From Rhodospirillales bacterium (GTDB lineage Bacteria > Pseudomonadota > Alphaproteobacteria > Rhodospirillales_A > JACZKS01), in NCBI GenBank assembly GCA_018648445.1, contig JABGRG010000017.1, positions 1 to 49,949 on the forward strand: a stretch of DNA of 49,949 nucleotides, written 5' to 3'. Of the stretch, positions 19,300 to 27,163 are shown piece after piece. Made by a program: the position numbers and the translations under genes. Each line of letters opens with the position of its first letter. Position 1 is the stretch's first letter. The notes beneath the pieces are model-generated. The model had not been told where the DNA came from, searched no databases, and was given only the letters and a program-made list of their open reading frames with translations.

Positions 19300-19795
19300 A
19301 AACGGACACATCGCCCTTGACCAATGGGTCGCCGTCGGTGACGACGAGGCCCTTCCCGAAGACGCCCCTATCATCGTGTCTCTGGCGCGCTGGCAGACCG
19401 AGCGTGGAAAATTGGTGGACGAATACCGGCAGATCGGAATTCGCCTGAAAGGCGGGGACCAAGCCAGCGATATCGCCAACGATCTTCCGTATTTCGACCT
19501 CATTGCTATTGAGTTTGCCTCGGTCGCAGACGGCCGCGGTTACTCGACGGCGCGTCTGTTGCGCGGCCGCCATGACTTTACAGGCGAATTGCGGGCCGTG
19601 GGGCACATCATTCGCGACGTTTTCCCGTTCCTGCATCGTTGCGGTTTCGATGCCGTCGAGACCCGAAACGAGAGAGACGCCAAAGCCTGGCGCGAAAGCG
19701 TCGGCGCGATAAAAATCACCTACCAGCCAGCCACCGACAAACGGCTGCCCACGACCGTTTTGCGCCACCTTTCAAACGCGGTGGCGGCGGAATAA
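19286..19795 (+). CDS. DUF934 protein (sulfite reductase partner)
   Basis: Member of DUF934, 169 residues, a family found next to cysI in proteobacteria and thought to support sulfite reduction; its biochemical role is not settled. Recognisable blocks are L-P-Y-F-D-L-I-A-I-E-F near 65, then G-R-G-Y-S-T-A-R-L-L-R, R-A-V-G-H-I-I-R-D-V-F-P-F-L-H-R-C-G-F-D and a basic C-terminus ending in the Y-Q-P motif. Its ATG follows AAGGAGAA inside the end of the reductase gene, so translation is coupled to that frame. Last gene of the operon; the next operon has its own promoter. Confidence 0.85.
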   Translation: MPLLRNGHIALDQWVAVGDDEALPEDAPIIVSLARWQTERGKLVDEYRQIGIRLKGGDQASDIANDLPYFDLIAIEFASVADGRGYSTARLLRGRHDFTGELRAVGHIIRDVFPFLHRCGFDAVETRNERDAKAWRESVGAIKITYQPATDKRLPTTVLRHLSNAVAAE

Positions 19796-19812
19796 TTCGG
19801 TTCCGAAATGCG

Positions 19813-19840
19813 TTGACATGAACGGTTCCATCGCGATACT
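19813..19840 (+). promoter_or_regulatory. Promoter of the Mrp/Mbx-like operon
   Basis: A consensus TTGACA (19813-19818) is separated by 16 bases from GATACT (19835-19840). It lies about 57 bases before the first gene and 18 bases after the DUF934 stop. The spacer contains the left arm of a 13-base inverted repeat, so a protein bound there would block the polymerase. Confidence 0.65.
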
Positions 19841-19895
19841 TTAGTTTTTTCTAATGTAGAAAAAGCTAAGACAAGCTTTCGCATGGAACCGTTCA
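19819..19895. repeat. Outer 13-bp inverted repeat with GAAC-N-GTTC cores
   Basis: TGAACGGTTCCAT (19819-19831) recurs as its exact complement at 19883-19895. Each arm is itself a GAAC-N-GTTC palindrome (cores 19820-19828 and 19886-19894), with centres 66 bases apart. The left copy lies between the -35 and -10 elements; the right copy ends one base before the mnhE ATG and takes the place of a ribosome-binding site. It looks like a pair of operator sites suited to DNA looping, but the binding factor is unknown. Confidence 0.6.
19841..19869 (+). other. Inner hairpin near the operon transcription start
   Basis: Arms TTAGTTTTTTCTA and TAGAAAAAGCTAA (19841-19853, 19857-19869) pair over 13 positions with one G-T wobble around an ATG loop. 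It sits inside the outer repeat and just after the -10 element, so the operon's RNA would start with or within this AU-rich hairpin. Confidence 0.55.
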
Positions 19896-19896
19896 A

Positions 19897-20415
19897 ATGT
19901 CGTCTCGATTATCCCGTCATAAAGACGTCGGCTCGCTTTTGGCCAACTGGTTGGGCCTTTTGGCCCTGTGGGTCGTGTTCGTCGGAACCTTTGATGCCCA
20001 GGAGGTGGTCGCGGGGGCTGTCGTTGCGGCCCTTGTCGCGTTCATGGCGACGGGTCCAAATCCGGCCCGCTGGCAAGTGGTTTTATCGCCGCGCCGCCTG
20101 TTCACCCTTGTTGCCTATCTGGGCTACCTGGCCGTTGCGATCTTTCGCGCGAACCTGCAAATGGCGACCATCGTCTTGAGCCCCAAACTGGCCATTCGCC
20201 CGGGTATCGTCCGCGTCAAAACCCGCCTGAAAAGTCCCCTCGGACGGCTGGTGTTGGCCAACTCGATCACCCTGACCCCCGGAACGTTGAGTGTCGATGT
20301 GGATGACGATGATTTCTTCATCCACTGGATCAATGTTGAATCCGAGGACGCAGACGAAGCCACGCGCCGAATCGTTTCAGGTTTCGAGCGCTATCTGGAG
20401 ATTATCTTTGGCTGA
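19897..20415 (+). CDS. mnhE: Mrp-type antiporter subunit E (MnhE/MbxA-like)
   Basis: First subunit of the membrane complex. The 172 residues have two or three membrane helices (about 14-35, 37-50 and 63-85) followed by a cytosolic domain ending in S-G-F-E-R-Y-L-E-I-I-F-G. Family signatures are N-S-I-T-L-T-P-G-T-L-S-V-D-V (about 127-140) and I-H-W-I-N-V. In Mrp antiporters and in Mbh/Mbs complexes this subunit helps form the Na+ path. The ATG at 19897 has no clear ribosome-binding site, since an operator-like repeat occupies that position. It overlaps the next gene by eight bases. Confidence 0.88.
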   Translation: MSSRLSRHKDVGSLLANWLGLLALWVVFVGTFDAQEVVAGAVVAALVAFMATGPNPARWQVVLSPRRLFTLVAYLGYLAVAIFRANLQMATIVLSPKLAIRPGIVRVKTRLKSPLGRLVLANSITLTPGTLSVDVDDDDFFIHWINVESEDADEATRRIVSGFERYLEIIFG

Positions 20416-20668
20416 GATCATTCTCGTTTCCGCACTGGTTTTGGCTGCGGTAGCGCTGGTCATGGGGCTCTATCGCCTTATTGCCGGCCCGTGCACAGTC
20501 ACCCGCGCGATTGCGCTGGACCTGTTGACCCTCATCACCATTCCGTTGTTGGTTGGCGCCGCGGTTTGGGCCGGACGTGCCGTCTACGTGGATGTCGCGC
20601 TGGTTTATGGAATTCTCGCGTTCCTGGGTGTCCTCGCTTTGGCGCGATACCTGGAAAAGGGGATATAG
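20408..20668 (+). CDS. mnhF: Mrp-type antiporter subunit F (MnhF/MbxB-like)
   Basis: Small subunit of 86 residues with three membrane helices (about 2-20, 33-52, 57-80). The family pattern Y-R-L-I-A-G-P-C-T-V-T-R-A-I-A-L-D (20-36) and the helix-2 segment L-D-L-L-T-L-I-T-I-P are clear. The start is a TTG at 20408, overlapping the mnhE stop by eight bases; an in-frame ATG far upstream (20291) would lie wholly inside mnhE and is rejected. Short length and overlaps on both sides hid it from simple start prediction. Confidence 0.85.
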   Translation: MAEIILVSALVLAAVALVMGLYRLIAGPCTVTRAIALDLLTLITIPLLVGAAVWAGRAVYVDVALVYGILAFLGVLALARYLEKGI

Positions 20669-20669
20669 A

Positions 20670-21038
20670 ATGGCCGACATTCTCCCCATCATCGGCGCGC
20701 TGGTCGTTTTGGCCGGTGCCGTCTTCATGGTTCTGGCGGCCATAGGTATCATTCGCATGCCCGACCCCTACAACCGCATTCAGGCAGGAACCAAGGCCAG
20801 CACCCTTGGCGTCGTTCTGGCGTTGATCGGACTGGGAATTTACGACCTTGATCTGTTGCCCAAGCTGATCGTGATCGCGCTGTTCGTGCTTATTACCAAT
20901 CCGCTGTCGTCCCATGCGCTGGCCCGCGCCGCGCACGCCGCAGGCGTTCCGCTGGCCGACGAAACGGTACGCGATGAACTGGCTGCAACCCGCGCCCCAG
21001 AAGCGCCGGAAGCGATCTTGGAGGAAACCACGTCATGA
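20670..21038 (+). CDS. mnhG: Mrp-type antiporter subunit G (MnhG/MbxC-like)
   Basis: Subunit of 122 residues with three membrane helices and the family motif I-I-R-M-P-D-P-Y-N-R-I-Q-A-G-T-K-A-S-T-L (about 26-45), seen in all MnhG proteins. The third helix ends in T-N-P-L-S-S-H-A-L-A-R-A-A. The C-terminus is extended by about 25 Glu/Ala-rich residues. The ATG at 20670 lies one base after the mnhF stop, preceded by AAAAGGGGAT. Four-base ATGA overlap with the next gene. Confidence 0.9.
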   Translation: MADILPIIGALVVLAGAVFMVLAAIGIIRMPDPYNRIQAGTKASTLGVVLALIGLGIYDLDLLPKLIVIALFVLITNPLSSHALARAAHAAGVPLADETVRDELAATRAPEAPEAILEETTS

Positions 21039-21289
21039 TTTTCGTCGATGCCCTGGTTTGCGCGGCGATGATCGCGACAGCCATCTCGGCGGTCTTTCAG
21101 CGCAGCCTGATTTCCGCCGTCATCATGGTCGGCTTTATCAGCCTGATGGTGTCCTACCTGTTTTTGCGCATGGACGCGCCCGATGTGGCCATGACCGAAG
21201 CGGCCATCGCCGCCGGGCTGACCACCGTCATCTTCCTGATTGCCATTCGCCGCACCGAGGACAAAGAGATTGGGGATGAAGAAAAATGA
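21035..21289 (+). CDS. DUF4040 membrane subunit (MbhD/MbxD-like)
   Basis: An 84-residue protein with three membrane helices, matching the DUF4040 domain. In Mrp antiporters this domain forms the C-terminal end of subunit A; in archaeal Mbh and Mbx complexes it is a separate gene called D, as here. The motif D-A-P-D-V-A-M-T-E-A-A-I (48-59) is diagnostic and includes a membrane glutamate proposed to act in ion transfer. TTGGAGGAAA gives a strong ribosome-binding site. ATGA overlaps link it to the genes before and after. Confidence 0.88.
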   Translation: MIFVDALVCAAMIATAISAVFQRSLISAVIMVGFISLMVSYLFLRMDAPDVAMTEAAIAAGLTTVIFLIAIRRTEDKEIGDEEK

Positions 21290-22002
21290 GACAAATCCTC
21301 ACGCCAATCGTTCTGGTATTGCTGGGCGCGATCCTGTGGCAGGCGATCCCGTTTAGCGCCCCGGCCGACATCAGCGAAATCGGCCGCCGTTTCGTCGAAT
21401 TCGGCGTCGCCGACAACCGCGCCGCTAATATCGTCACCTCGGTTATCGTCAACTATCGCGGTTTGGACACGCTGGGCGAGGTTTCGGTCCTGTTTCTGTC
21501 CGTCACCGGCGCGGTGTTCGTTTTGCGCCGCCGCGAAGGGCTGACCCTGGCCAAACCGACACCATCCAGCGAACTGGTGGCCACCGGAGCCCGCCTTCTG
21601 TTCGGGCCGATCCTGCTGTTTGGCGCGTATATCTTCGCTCACGGCCATTTGACGCCGGGCGGCGGTTTTCAGGGCGGCGCCATCGTCGCTTCGTCGGTGC
21701 TTTTGCTGCTGCTGGCGGATCGCGACCGGGCCTTGGCGCACAACGCGCTTGGCTGGATCGAATCCATGTCGGGCTTTTTATACGTGGTGGTCGGCATGGT
21801 CGGCATCGCCATCGCCGGATCGTTCCTTTCCAACAAGGGGATACTGCCGCTGGGCCTTTGGAACGACCTGTTCTCGGCGGGCCTCATCCCGATCATATAC
21901 GTGCTTGTCGGATTGAAGGTCGGATCGGAACTGGCCAGCCTGATCGACGCCATGATGCACTCGGGCGAACCAGAAACCGAGGTGGGGGGAACACAGGCAT
22001 GA
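21286..22002 (+). CDS. mnhB: Fused MbhE-like and MnhB domain subunit
   Basis: Antiporter-module subunit of 238 residues made of two parts. Residues 1 to about 80 look like the MbhE domain: N-terminal helix, a short extracytoplasmic stretch with N-I-V-T-S-V-I-V-N-Y-R-G-L-D-T-L-G-E, and a second helix. Residues from about 95 to 225 are MnhB: F-G-P-I-L-L-F-G-A-Y-I, then H-L-T-P-G-G-G-F-Q-G-G, the family signature. In Pyrococcus Mbh these are two genes (E and F); here they are one. About six membrane helices. Overlaps its neighbours by four bases on both sides. Confidence 0.88.
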   Translation: MRQILTPIVLVLLGAILWQAIPFSAPADISEIGRRFVEFGVADNRAANIVTSVIVNYRGLDTLGEVSVLFLSVTGAVFVLRRREGLTLAKPTPSSELVATGARLLFGPILLFGAYIFAHGHLTPGGGFQGGAIVASSVLLLLLADRDRALAHNALGWIESMSGFLYVVVGMVGIAIAGSFLSNKGILPLGLWNDLFSAGLIPIIYVLVGLKVGSELASLIDAMMHSGEPETEVGGTQA

Positions 22003-22382
22003 TTGAACCTACGGCCCTTTACACCCTTACCGGCGCGTTGCTGATCCTGATCGGTTTCGCCGCCATCATGCTGAAGCGCAATCTGATCAAGATGATGCTG
22101 GGTTTCGTCATGGTCGAAGCGGGCGTTCACCTGTTGATCATCTGCTTCGGATACATCCCGGGCCGAACCGCTCCCATCATCAACGCACCCGATCTTTTGA
22201 CCGACGTTGCGGCGATGACGGCGGTTCCCCAGCAATTCGTTGATCCCGTGGTCCAGGCCATTGTGCTGACGGCCATTGTTATCGCGGTTGGCGTCACAGC
22301 ATTGATGCTTGCCTATGTCGTTCGCCTCTACGGCGTCCACAAAACGTTGGATGTCGGCCGCTACGTGAGCTTGAAATGGTAG
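21999..22382 (+). CDS. mnhC: Mrp-type antiporter subunit C (MnhC/MbxG, NuoK-like)
   Basis: NuoK-like subunit of 127 residues with three membrane helices. Helix 2 carries M-L-G-F-V-M-V-E-A-G-V-H-L-L, with the glutamate conserved for ion translocation. A loop with D-P-V-V-Q-A-I-V-L-T-A-I-V-I precedes helix 3, a signature shared with NuoK. The ATG at 21999 overlaps the mnhB stop (ATGA), preceded by GGTGGGGGGA. It ends inside the start of the next gene (seven-base overlap). Confidence 0.9.
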   Translation: MIEPTALYTLTGALLILIGFAAIMLKRNLIKMMLGFVMVEAGVHLLIICFGYIPGRTAPIINAPDLLTDVAAMTAVPQQFVDPVVQAIVLTAIVIAVGVTALMLAYVVRLYGVHKTLDVGRYVSLKW

Positions 22383-25300
22383 ATCCCGCCCTCCTTATCG
22401 CGCTGCCGCTTGGCGTCGCTTTCCTTCTGCCGCTTGCCCATCGGATTGATTTTTCCGTTGCGCGCATTCTGCACCTGGCGACGCTCGCCTTTTCCCTCGC
22501 CCTTGCGGCGTTCTGGCTGCGCGAGCTTGGCCTTTTTTCGCAAAACGCGGTCGATATCGAAACCGGCGGCTGGGCTCCGCCGTGGGGAATTTTGCTGCGT
22601 CTGGGCGGACCGGAAGCCGCGCTCATCGCGCTGGCCGACGCCGTGGCCATCGCCGCCGCCATCTACCTTGCCCCGCGCGACCGTGAAAACGGCGGCGTGC
22701 GCGGCCTGATGATCCAGTTGATGATCGTGCTGGGGGCTCATGGCCTGATCCTCACGCGTGACCTTTTCAACATGTTCGTCTTCCTCGAAATCACGTCCAT
22801 CGGCACCTATGCGGTCGTGCTGTACGGCAAGGAAGGCCCTGCGCTGGAAGCCGGGCTCAAGTATCTGCTGATCGGCGCCATCGCATCCGTGTTCATTTTG
22901 CTGGCGACAGGCATTCTCTACCGGCTGACGGGAACCCTTTATATCGACGACATGGCGGGACGCATCGGCGGCTTGTCCATGAGTGCGGTGTTTGCCGTTC
23001 AGATTTTGATGCTGGTCGGCTTTCTCGCCGAATTGAAGCTGTTCCCGGTGAACGGACCGGCCATCGACCTTTACGAAGGGGCCGATCCCGGCGCCATGGC
23101 ACTGATCGTGGGAACCGCGCTGAACGCCATGTTCTTCGCCTTCACCAAAGTTTTCACGCTTTTCCAGAGCGCTGATTTGCATACCATGGTCATGGCCGTC
23201 GGCATGGTCACGTTCGTCGTGTCCAACCTGCTGGCCACGAAGCAGACGAAGGTGCGGCGCATCCTCGGCTATTCCTCGTCGGCACAAATGGGCCTGCTGG
23301 TCTTCCTTTGGCCGCTGGTCGACACCCATCCCGCCCTGTTCGCGGCGGTGGTATTGCTGCTGCTGAACCACACCGTGGCCAAGGCCGGATTGTTGTGGCT
23401 GGCGGGCGCGCACGGCGGCGAAAACGTGGATGACTGGCGCGGCTCGTTTAAGAACCGCCCCTTCATGGGCATTGCCTTTATCGTGCTGGTTTTATCAATC
23501 GCCGGATTGCCCCCCTTCCCCGGTTTCTGGGGCAAGTGGGAAGCCTTGCTCGTTCTGGCCCGCGATTCCGAATATTGCTGGTGGATCGCGCCGTTGCTGG
23601 TCGGCGCGTTCCTCGAGTGGGTTTACTATTTCGGTTGGGCCAAGCGTTTGTTCATGGTCCGCGAGGAAAAAGCACGGCAAACCGGCGCCTCGTCGGTTCC
23701 CCTAGTCGCCGCCGCGGCCTCCGTCGTCTTCGGGCTAGGCATCCTATACAACACGTTTATCGCGCAGGCTTTGGATCTGGCGCCTGCGGCTGCCCTGCTT
23801 GTGGCCGGTGCCATCCTTCTCATGTTGCGCGATTTGCCGTGGAGGATACAGGGCGCGATCTCGTTGATCGTTATCGCTGGCGTGGCCGCGTCGCTTTTCG
23901 TGGTTCCCGCTCCCGACCATGCGCTTTCGGCCCTGTTTCTAGGCCTGATCGTCACGGGCGCGCTAATCGTCGGGTTTGCGGCCCTGGCCTATAAAACCGG
24001 GTCGGGAAACTACTGGGGAATTTTCACGATCCTCACGGCGTCCCTGATATTTCTGGTGCAATCGGTCGGGACCGAACGCGAGCAATCGCTGCTTCTGTTC
24101 TTCCTCGCCTGGGAAATCATGACGTGGACCAGCTGGCTTTTGATGGGCAACGGCCGTAAATCGGCGCAGGCCGGTTACGTCTACATGCTGTTCTCGGGCG
24201 CAGGGGGCATGATGATATTGGCTGGCCTGATGGTCGCCGAGGGCGTCAACGCCGCCCCGCTGGCCAAACTGGCCGCCCTTTCGGGCACTCCCGCCCTGGC
24301 CGCCTGGACGCTGATTGTCGGTGGTTTGGCCGTCAAGCTGGGGTCGTGGGGCGTGCATATCTGGGCGCGCGACGCTTACGCGGAATCGCCCGACAGCTTC
24401 ACGCCCTTCCTTTCGGCGGTGGTCTCCAAAGCGCCCATCTTTGCGCTGATCGTACTGGTCGCCAACGTCAAAGTGGGAGTCATCGAAACGACGCTGGGAA
24501 CCATAGACCCCATGCACCTTCTGGCCTGGGTCGGCGGCGTGACCGCCTTTGGCATGGCCCTGCTGGCCGCCTTGCAGGAAGACGCCAAGCGGCTTCTGGC
24601 GTATTCGTCGGTGGGTCAGGTTGCCTATATTGTTGTCGGTTTCGCCATAGCCACGCCGTTGGGCTGGGCCGCGGCGCTGTACTTGACGATCAACCACTTC
24701 CTGTTCAAGGCGCTCTTGTTCATCGCGGTAGCGGGCGTGGTTTATCGCACCGGCACCCGCACCTTCTATGAACTGGGCGGCCTGATCAAACGCATGCCGT
24801 TCAGCTTTGTTTCGCTCTTGATTGGCATCATTGCGGTTTCGGGCGTGCCGCCGCTTTCCGGTTTCGTGGGAAAATGGCTGATTTATGAGGCGCTCATTGA
24901 TCGCGGCTGGCTGCTGCTGACCGGTCTTTTGATGTTCGCCACCATGATTGCCTTCCTGTACCTGTATCGGCTGGTTCACTCGATCTTCCTGGGCCAGATG
25001 AAAACGGTTCACCGCACCGTACGTGAGGCCCCGTGGCCGATGGTCGCGGCGCAAGGCGTGCTGCTGGCCCTGATCATGGTGCTTTCGGTGTGGCCGCAGG
25101 TGGTCATGGAACCAATCGCCGCTATTCTGGGCACGTCGGACTACGCCTTCGCCGGAACCGGCGCGCTGACGTTTGCCGACGGCGGAACCATGCTAACCCC
25201 CATGGGCTACACCAATCCGATGATCACCATGACCATCGTCGGCGTGCTGTTCGGTCTGTTGCTGGCGGTCTTGCTGGTAATTTCGCCCTGGCCCAAATGG

Positions 25301-25564
25301 GTGCGTCAGGGAGATATGGTTTATTCTGCCGAGGTGCCGCCACCGGCCGAGGAAACCCATTACGCCTACGCCATGTTCAAACCCTATGAGCGCGCCTTCG
25401 CACCGGTTCTGGCCCCTCGGGTAATCCGGTTCTGGAACGGGGCCGCCGAAACGTTAAGCGCCGTCACCGAAACCGGTCGTCGTTTCTACACCGGCAACGC
25501 CCAGACCTACCTTTTGTATGCGGTCGGGATGATCGTTCTGCTGGCCTATCTGGCGGGGAGTTAA
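22376..25564 (+). CDS. Double antiporter-like subunit (fused MbxH-MbxH', NuoN/MnhD type)
   Basis: The 1062-residue protein contains two complete NuoL/M/N-type ion-pumping modules in tandem. Module 1 (about 1-490) shows the helix-5 glutamate context V-F-L-E-I-T-S-I-G-T-Y-A, then L-K-Y-L-L-I-G-A and the broken-helix lysine region L-N-H-T-V-A-K-A. Module 2 (about 520-980) repeats this with F-L-A-W-E-I-M-T-W-T-S-W, G-G-L-A-V-K-L-G-S-W-G-V-H-I-W and I-N-H-F-L-F-K-A-L-L-F. A C-terminal extension with one more helix follows. Archaeal Mbx/Mbs has two separate proteins, H and H', at this place. The fusion suggests two pumping steps in one chain. Confidence 0.9.
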   Translation: MVDPALLIALPLGVAFLLPLAHRIDFSVARILHLATLAFSLALAAFWLRELGLFSQNAVDIETGGWAPPWGILLRLGGPEAALIALADAVAIAAAIYLAPRDRENGGVRGLMIQLMIVLGAHGLILTRDLFNMFVFLEITSIGTYAVVLYGKEGPALEAGLKYLLIGAIASVFILLATGILYRLTGTLYIDDMAGRIGGLSMSAVFAVQILMLVGFLAELKLFPVNGPAIDLYEGADPGAMALIVGTALNAMFFAFTKVFTLFQSADLHTMVMAVGMVTFVVSNLLATKQTKVRRILGYSSSAQMGLLVFLWPLVDTHPALFAAVVLLLLNHTVAKAGLLWLAGAHGGENVDDWRGSFKNRPFMGIAFIVLVLSIAGLPPFPGFWGKWEALLVLARDSEYCWWIAPLLVGAFLEWVYYFGWAKRLFMVREEKARQTGASSVPLVAAAASVVFGLGILYNTFIAQALDLAPAAALLVAGAILLMLRDLPWRIQGAISLIVIAGVAASLFVVPAPDHALSALFLGLIVTGALIVGFAALAYKTGSGNYWGIFTILTASLIFLVQSVGTEREQSLLLFFLAWEIMTWTSWLLMGNGRKSAQAGYVYMLFSGAGGMMILAGLMVAEGVNAAPLAKLAALSGTPALAAWTLIVGGLAVKLGSWGVHIWARDAYAESPDSFTPFLSAVVSKAPIFALIVLVANVKVGVIETTLGTIDPMHLLAWVGGVTAFGMALLAALQEDAKRLLAYSSVGQVAYIVVGFAIATPLGWAAALYLTINHFLFKALLFIAVAGVVYRTGTRTFYELGGLIKRMPFSFVSLLIGIIAVSGVPPLSGFVGKWLIYEALIDRGWLLLTGLLMFATMIAFLYLYRLVHSIFLGQMKTVHRTVREAPWPMVAAQGVLLALIMVLSVWPQVVMEPIAAILGTSDYAFAGTGALTFADGGTMLTPMGYTNPMITMTIVGVLFGLLLAVLLVISPWPKWVRQGDMVYSAEVPPPAEETHYAYAMFKPYERAFAPVLAPRVIRFWNGAAETLSAVTETGRRFYTGNAQTYLLYAVGMIVLLAYLAGS

Positions 25565-25570
25565 AAACCA

Positions 25571-26491
25571 ATGGAAGCACAACTTCCCTTCTATGAGCAG
25601 GCTTTGTGGACAGCCCTTTGGGTGTTTGCTGCGCTGATTTACGGACTTTGCCTGAACGGTGTCATCCGCAAGATCATTGGACGTATCCAGGGACGCATCG
25701 GACCGCCGTTCTGGCAGCCGATCATCGACCTTGGCAAGTTGATGTTCCTGAGAACGTCGACCATGCACGGGATCATGTTCTATCTGGCGCCGGTATTCAG
25801 GGCCGTGGGCGGCGTCGGGCTTCTGGTTTTTCTGCCCATCGTCATCGGCGTGCCGGCGCTTGAGAATTTCTCCCATTCGGGCGACCTGCTGATGATCATG
25901 TATTTCTTCTTCTTCGGTCAGCTGGGCATGGCCATGGGCGCAGGCGAAGGGGGCCACCCCTACTCGCCCATCGGCATTTCGCGCGGTCTGTCGCAAATGA
26001 CGGCGTTCGAATTCCCCTTCGTGCTGGCCATGATCGCCATTGCCGCGCAAACGGGCAGTTTCTCAATCGCGGCAATCGTCGAGGCCCAGCAGGGTGGCGT
26101 TCTCAACTGGTACATCTTCCAGAACCCGCTGGCGGCCATAGCCGCGCTGATCGCATTGGCCGGAATGAATATGGTTTCGCCCTTCGACGTAGTCGGCGCG
26201 CCGCAGGAAATTCCCGTCGGTCCGCGTACCGAATACAACGCGGGCTTTCTGTCGCTGATGCTTTCGGGCGTTTCCGTTTTCAACGTCGCCAAGCTGATCC
26301 TGTTTGCCAGCCTATTCCTGGGCGGAATAACCACGATCATCGGGTTCGTCGCGAAAACATTCATCATCTATTTCTGGACCATCTTTATCGGTGCGGTGTT
26401 TCCGCGTTTCCGTATCGAACAGTCCATCCGCTTTTTCATTAAGTGGCCCGCGCTTGCCGGTATCGCCGGTATCGCGCTGATTATGGCCTGA
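25571..26491 (+). CDS. Membrane anchor subunit (NuoH/MbxM-like)
   Basis: Membrane subunit of 306 residues and about eight helices that joins the redox arm to the pump arm. NuoH-type signatures are G-R-I-Q-G-R-I-G-P-P-F-W-Q-P (36-49), G-A-G-E-G-G-H-P-Y-S-P-I-G and P-F-D-V-V-G-A-P-Q-E-I-P-V-G-P-R-T-E-Y-N-A-G-F. Conserved acidic residues of the first loop and the quinone-chamber homologue are kept. Group 4 hydrogenases (MbhM, HyfC, HycD) have the same fold. It begins six bases after the double antiporter gene, with GGGAG as ribosome-binding site. Confidence 0.9.
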   Translation: MEAQLPFYEQALWTALWVFAALIYGLCLNGVIRKIIGRIQGRIGPPFWQPIIDLGKLMFLRTSTMHGIMFYLAPVFRAVGGVGLLVFLPIVIGVPALENFSHSGDLLMIMYFFFFGQLGMAMGAGEGGHPYSPIGISRGLSQMTAFEFPFVLAMIAIAAQTGSFSIAAIVEAQQGGVLNWYIFQNPLAAIAALIALAGMNMVSPFDVVGAPQEIPVGPRTEYNAGFLSLMLSGVSVFNVAKLILFASLFLGGITTIIGFVAKTFIIYFWTIFIGAVFPRFRIEQSIRFFIKWPALAGIAGIALIMA

Positions 26492-26504
26492 CAGAGAAAT
26501 CGCC

Positions 26505-27155
26505 ATGAAACAAGACAACCGCCTCGACCAACCCTACGTCTCCATCGCACCGGATGGATCGCTGGATCACGCGCCCATCGAACCGGGCTGCTTTCTGGGG
26601 GAAGACGAAGTGCAGCCGCCCCTTTCGCTCAACGAAGCGATGGCCAAGCTGAAAAACTGGTTTCGCGCCAATTCGCTGAACGTGCTGGCTTACGGCACCG
26701 CCTGCGGGGCCATCGAAATGCGCCCGCTGGGCACCAGCCGTTTCGATATGGAACGCCTTGGCATTACCGGAGCACCGACGTCTCGCCAGGCCAATGTGCT
26801 GGTCATCAGCGGCTATTTGTCGATCAAAACGCTGAAACGCGTCATTCGCGCCTACGAGCAGATGCCTTCGCCCAAATGGACCGTCGGTCTGGGATCATGC
26901 ACCATCGACGGCGGCATGTACTGGGATTCGTACAACACCATCAAGCAGGTGGATCAATACCTTCCCATCGACACCTACATCGCCGGATGCATGCCGCGGC
27001 CCGAAGCGCTGATCGCCGGTTTTCAGGCTTTGATGGACAAGATCAAGGCGGGCGAAGCCAACGGTTGGAACGAATATCTGGAAAACCTGGAAGCGTATAA
27101 AGCCCAGCAACGCAAGGTCATCAACGACTGGGCCATGCCCGCTTACAATTGGTAA
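26505..27155 (+). CDS. Small redox subunit (NuoB/MbxJ-like) with altered cluster motif
   Basis: NuoB-like subunit of 216 residues expected to carry the [4Fe-4S] cluster nearest the active site. Cluster-type cysteines are C67 (Y-G-T-A-C-G-A-I-E), C132 (G-S-C-T-I-D-G-G) and C162 (I-A-G-C-M-P-R-P). Complex I has two adjacent cysteines at the first position; here the first is alanine, so only three of the usual four ligands remain in place. An extra C29 occurs in the N-terminal region. The spacing C-x64-C-x29-C-P otherwise follows NuoB. It lies 13 bases after the NuoH-like gene. Confidence 0.9.
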   Translation: MKQDNRLDQPYVSIAPDGSLDHAPIEPGCFLGEDEVQPPLSLNEAMAKLKNWFRANSLNVLAYGTACGAIEMRPLGTSRFDMERLGITGAPTSRQANVLVISGYLSIKTLKRVIRAYEQMPSPKWTVGLGSCTIDGGMYWDSYNTIKQVDQYLPIDTYIAGCMPRPEALIAGFQALMDKIKAGEANGWNEYLENLEAYKAQQRKVINDWAMPAYNW

Positions 27156-27163
27156 TTTAAGGA

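Noticed and set aside
22361..23413. 350-codon minus-strand frame
   Set aside because: Antisense to the double antiporter gene; His/Gln/Arg-rich mirror composition.
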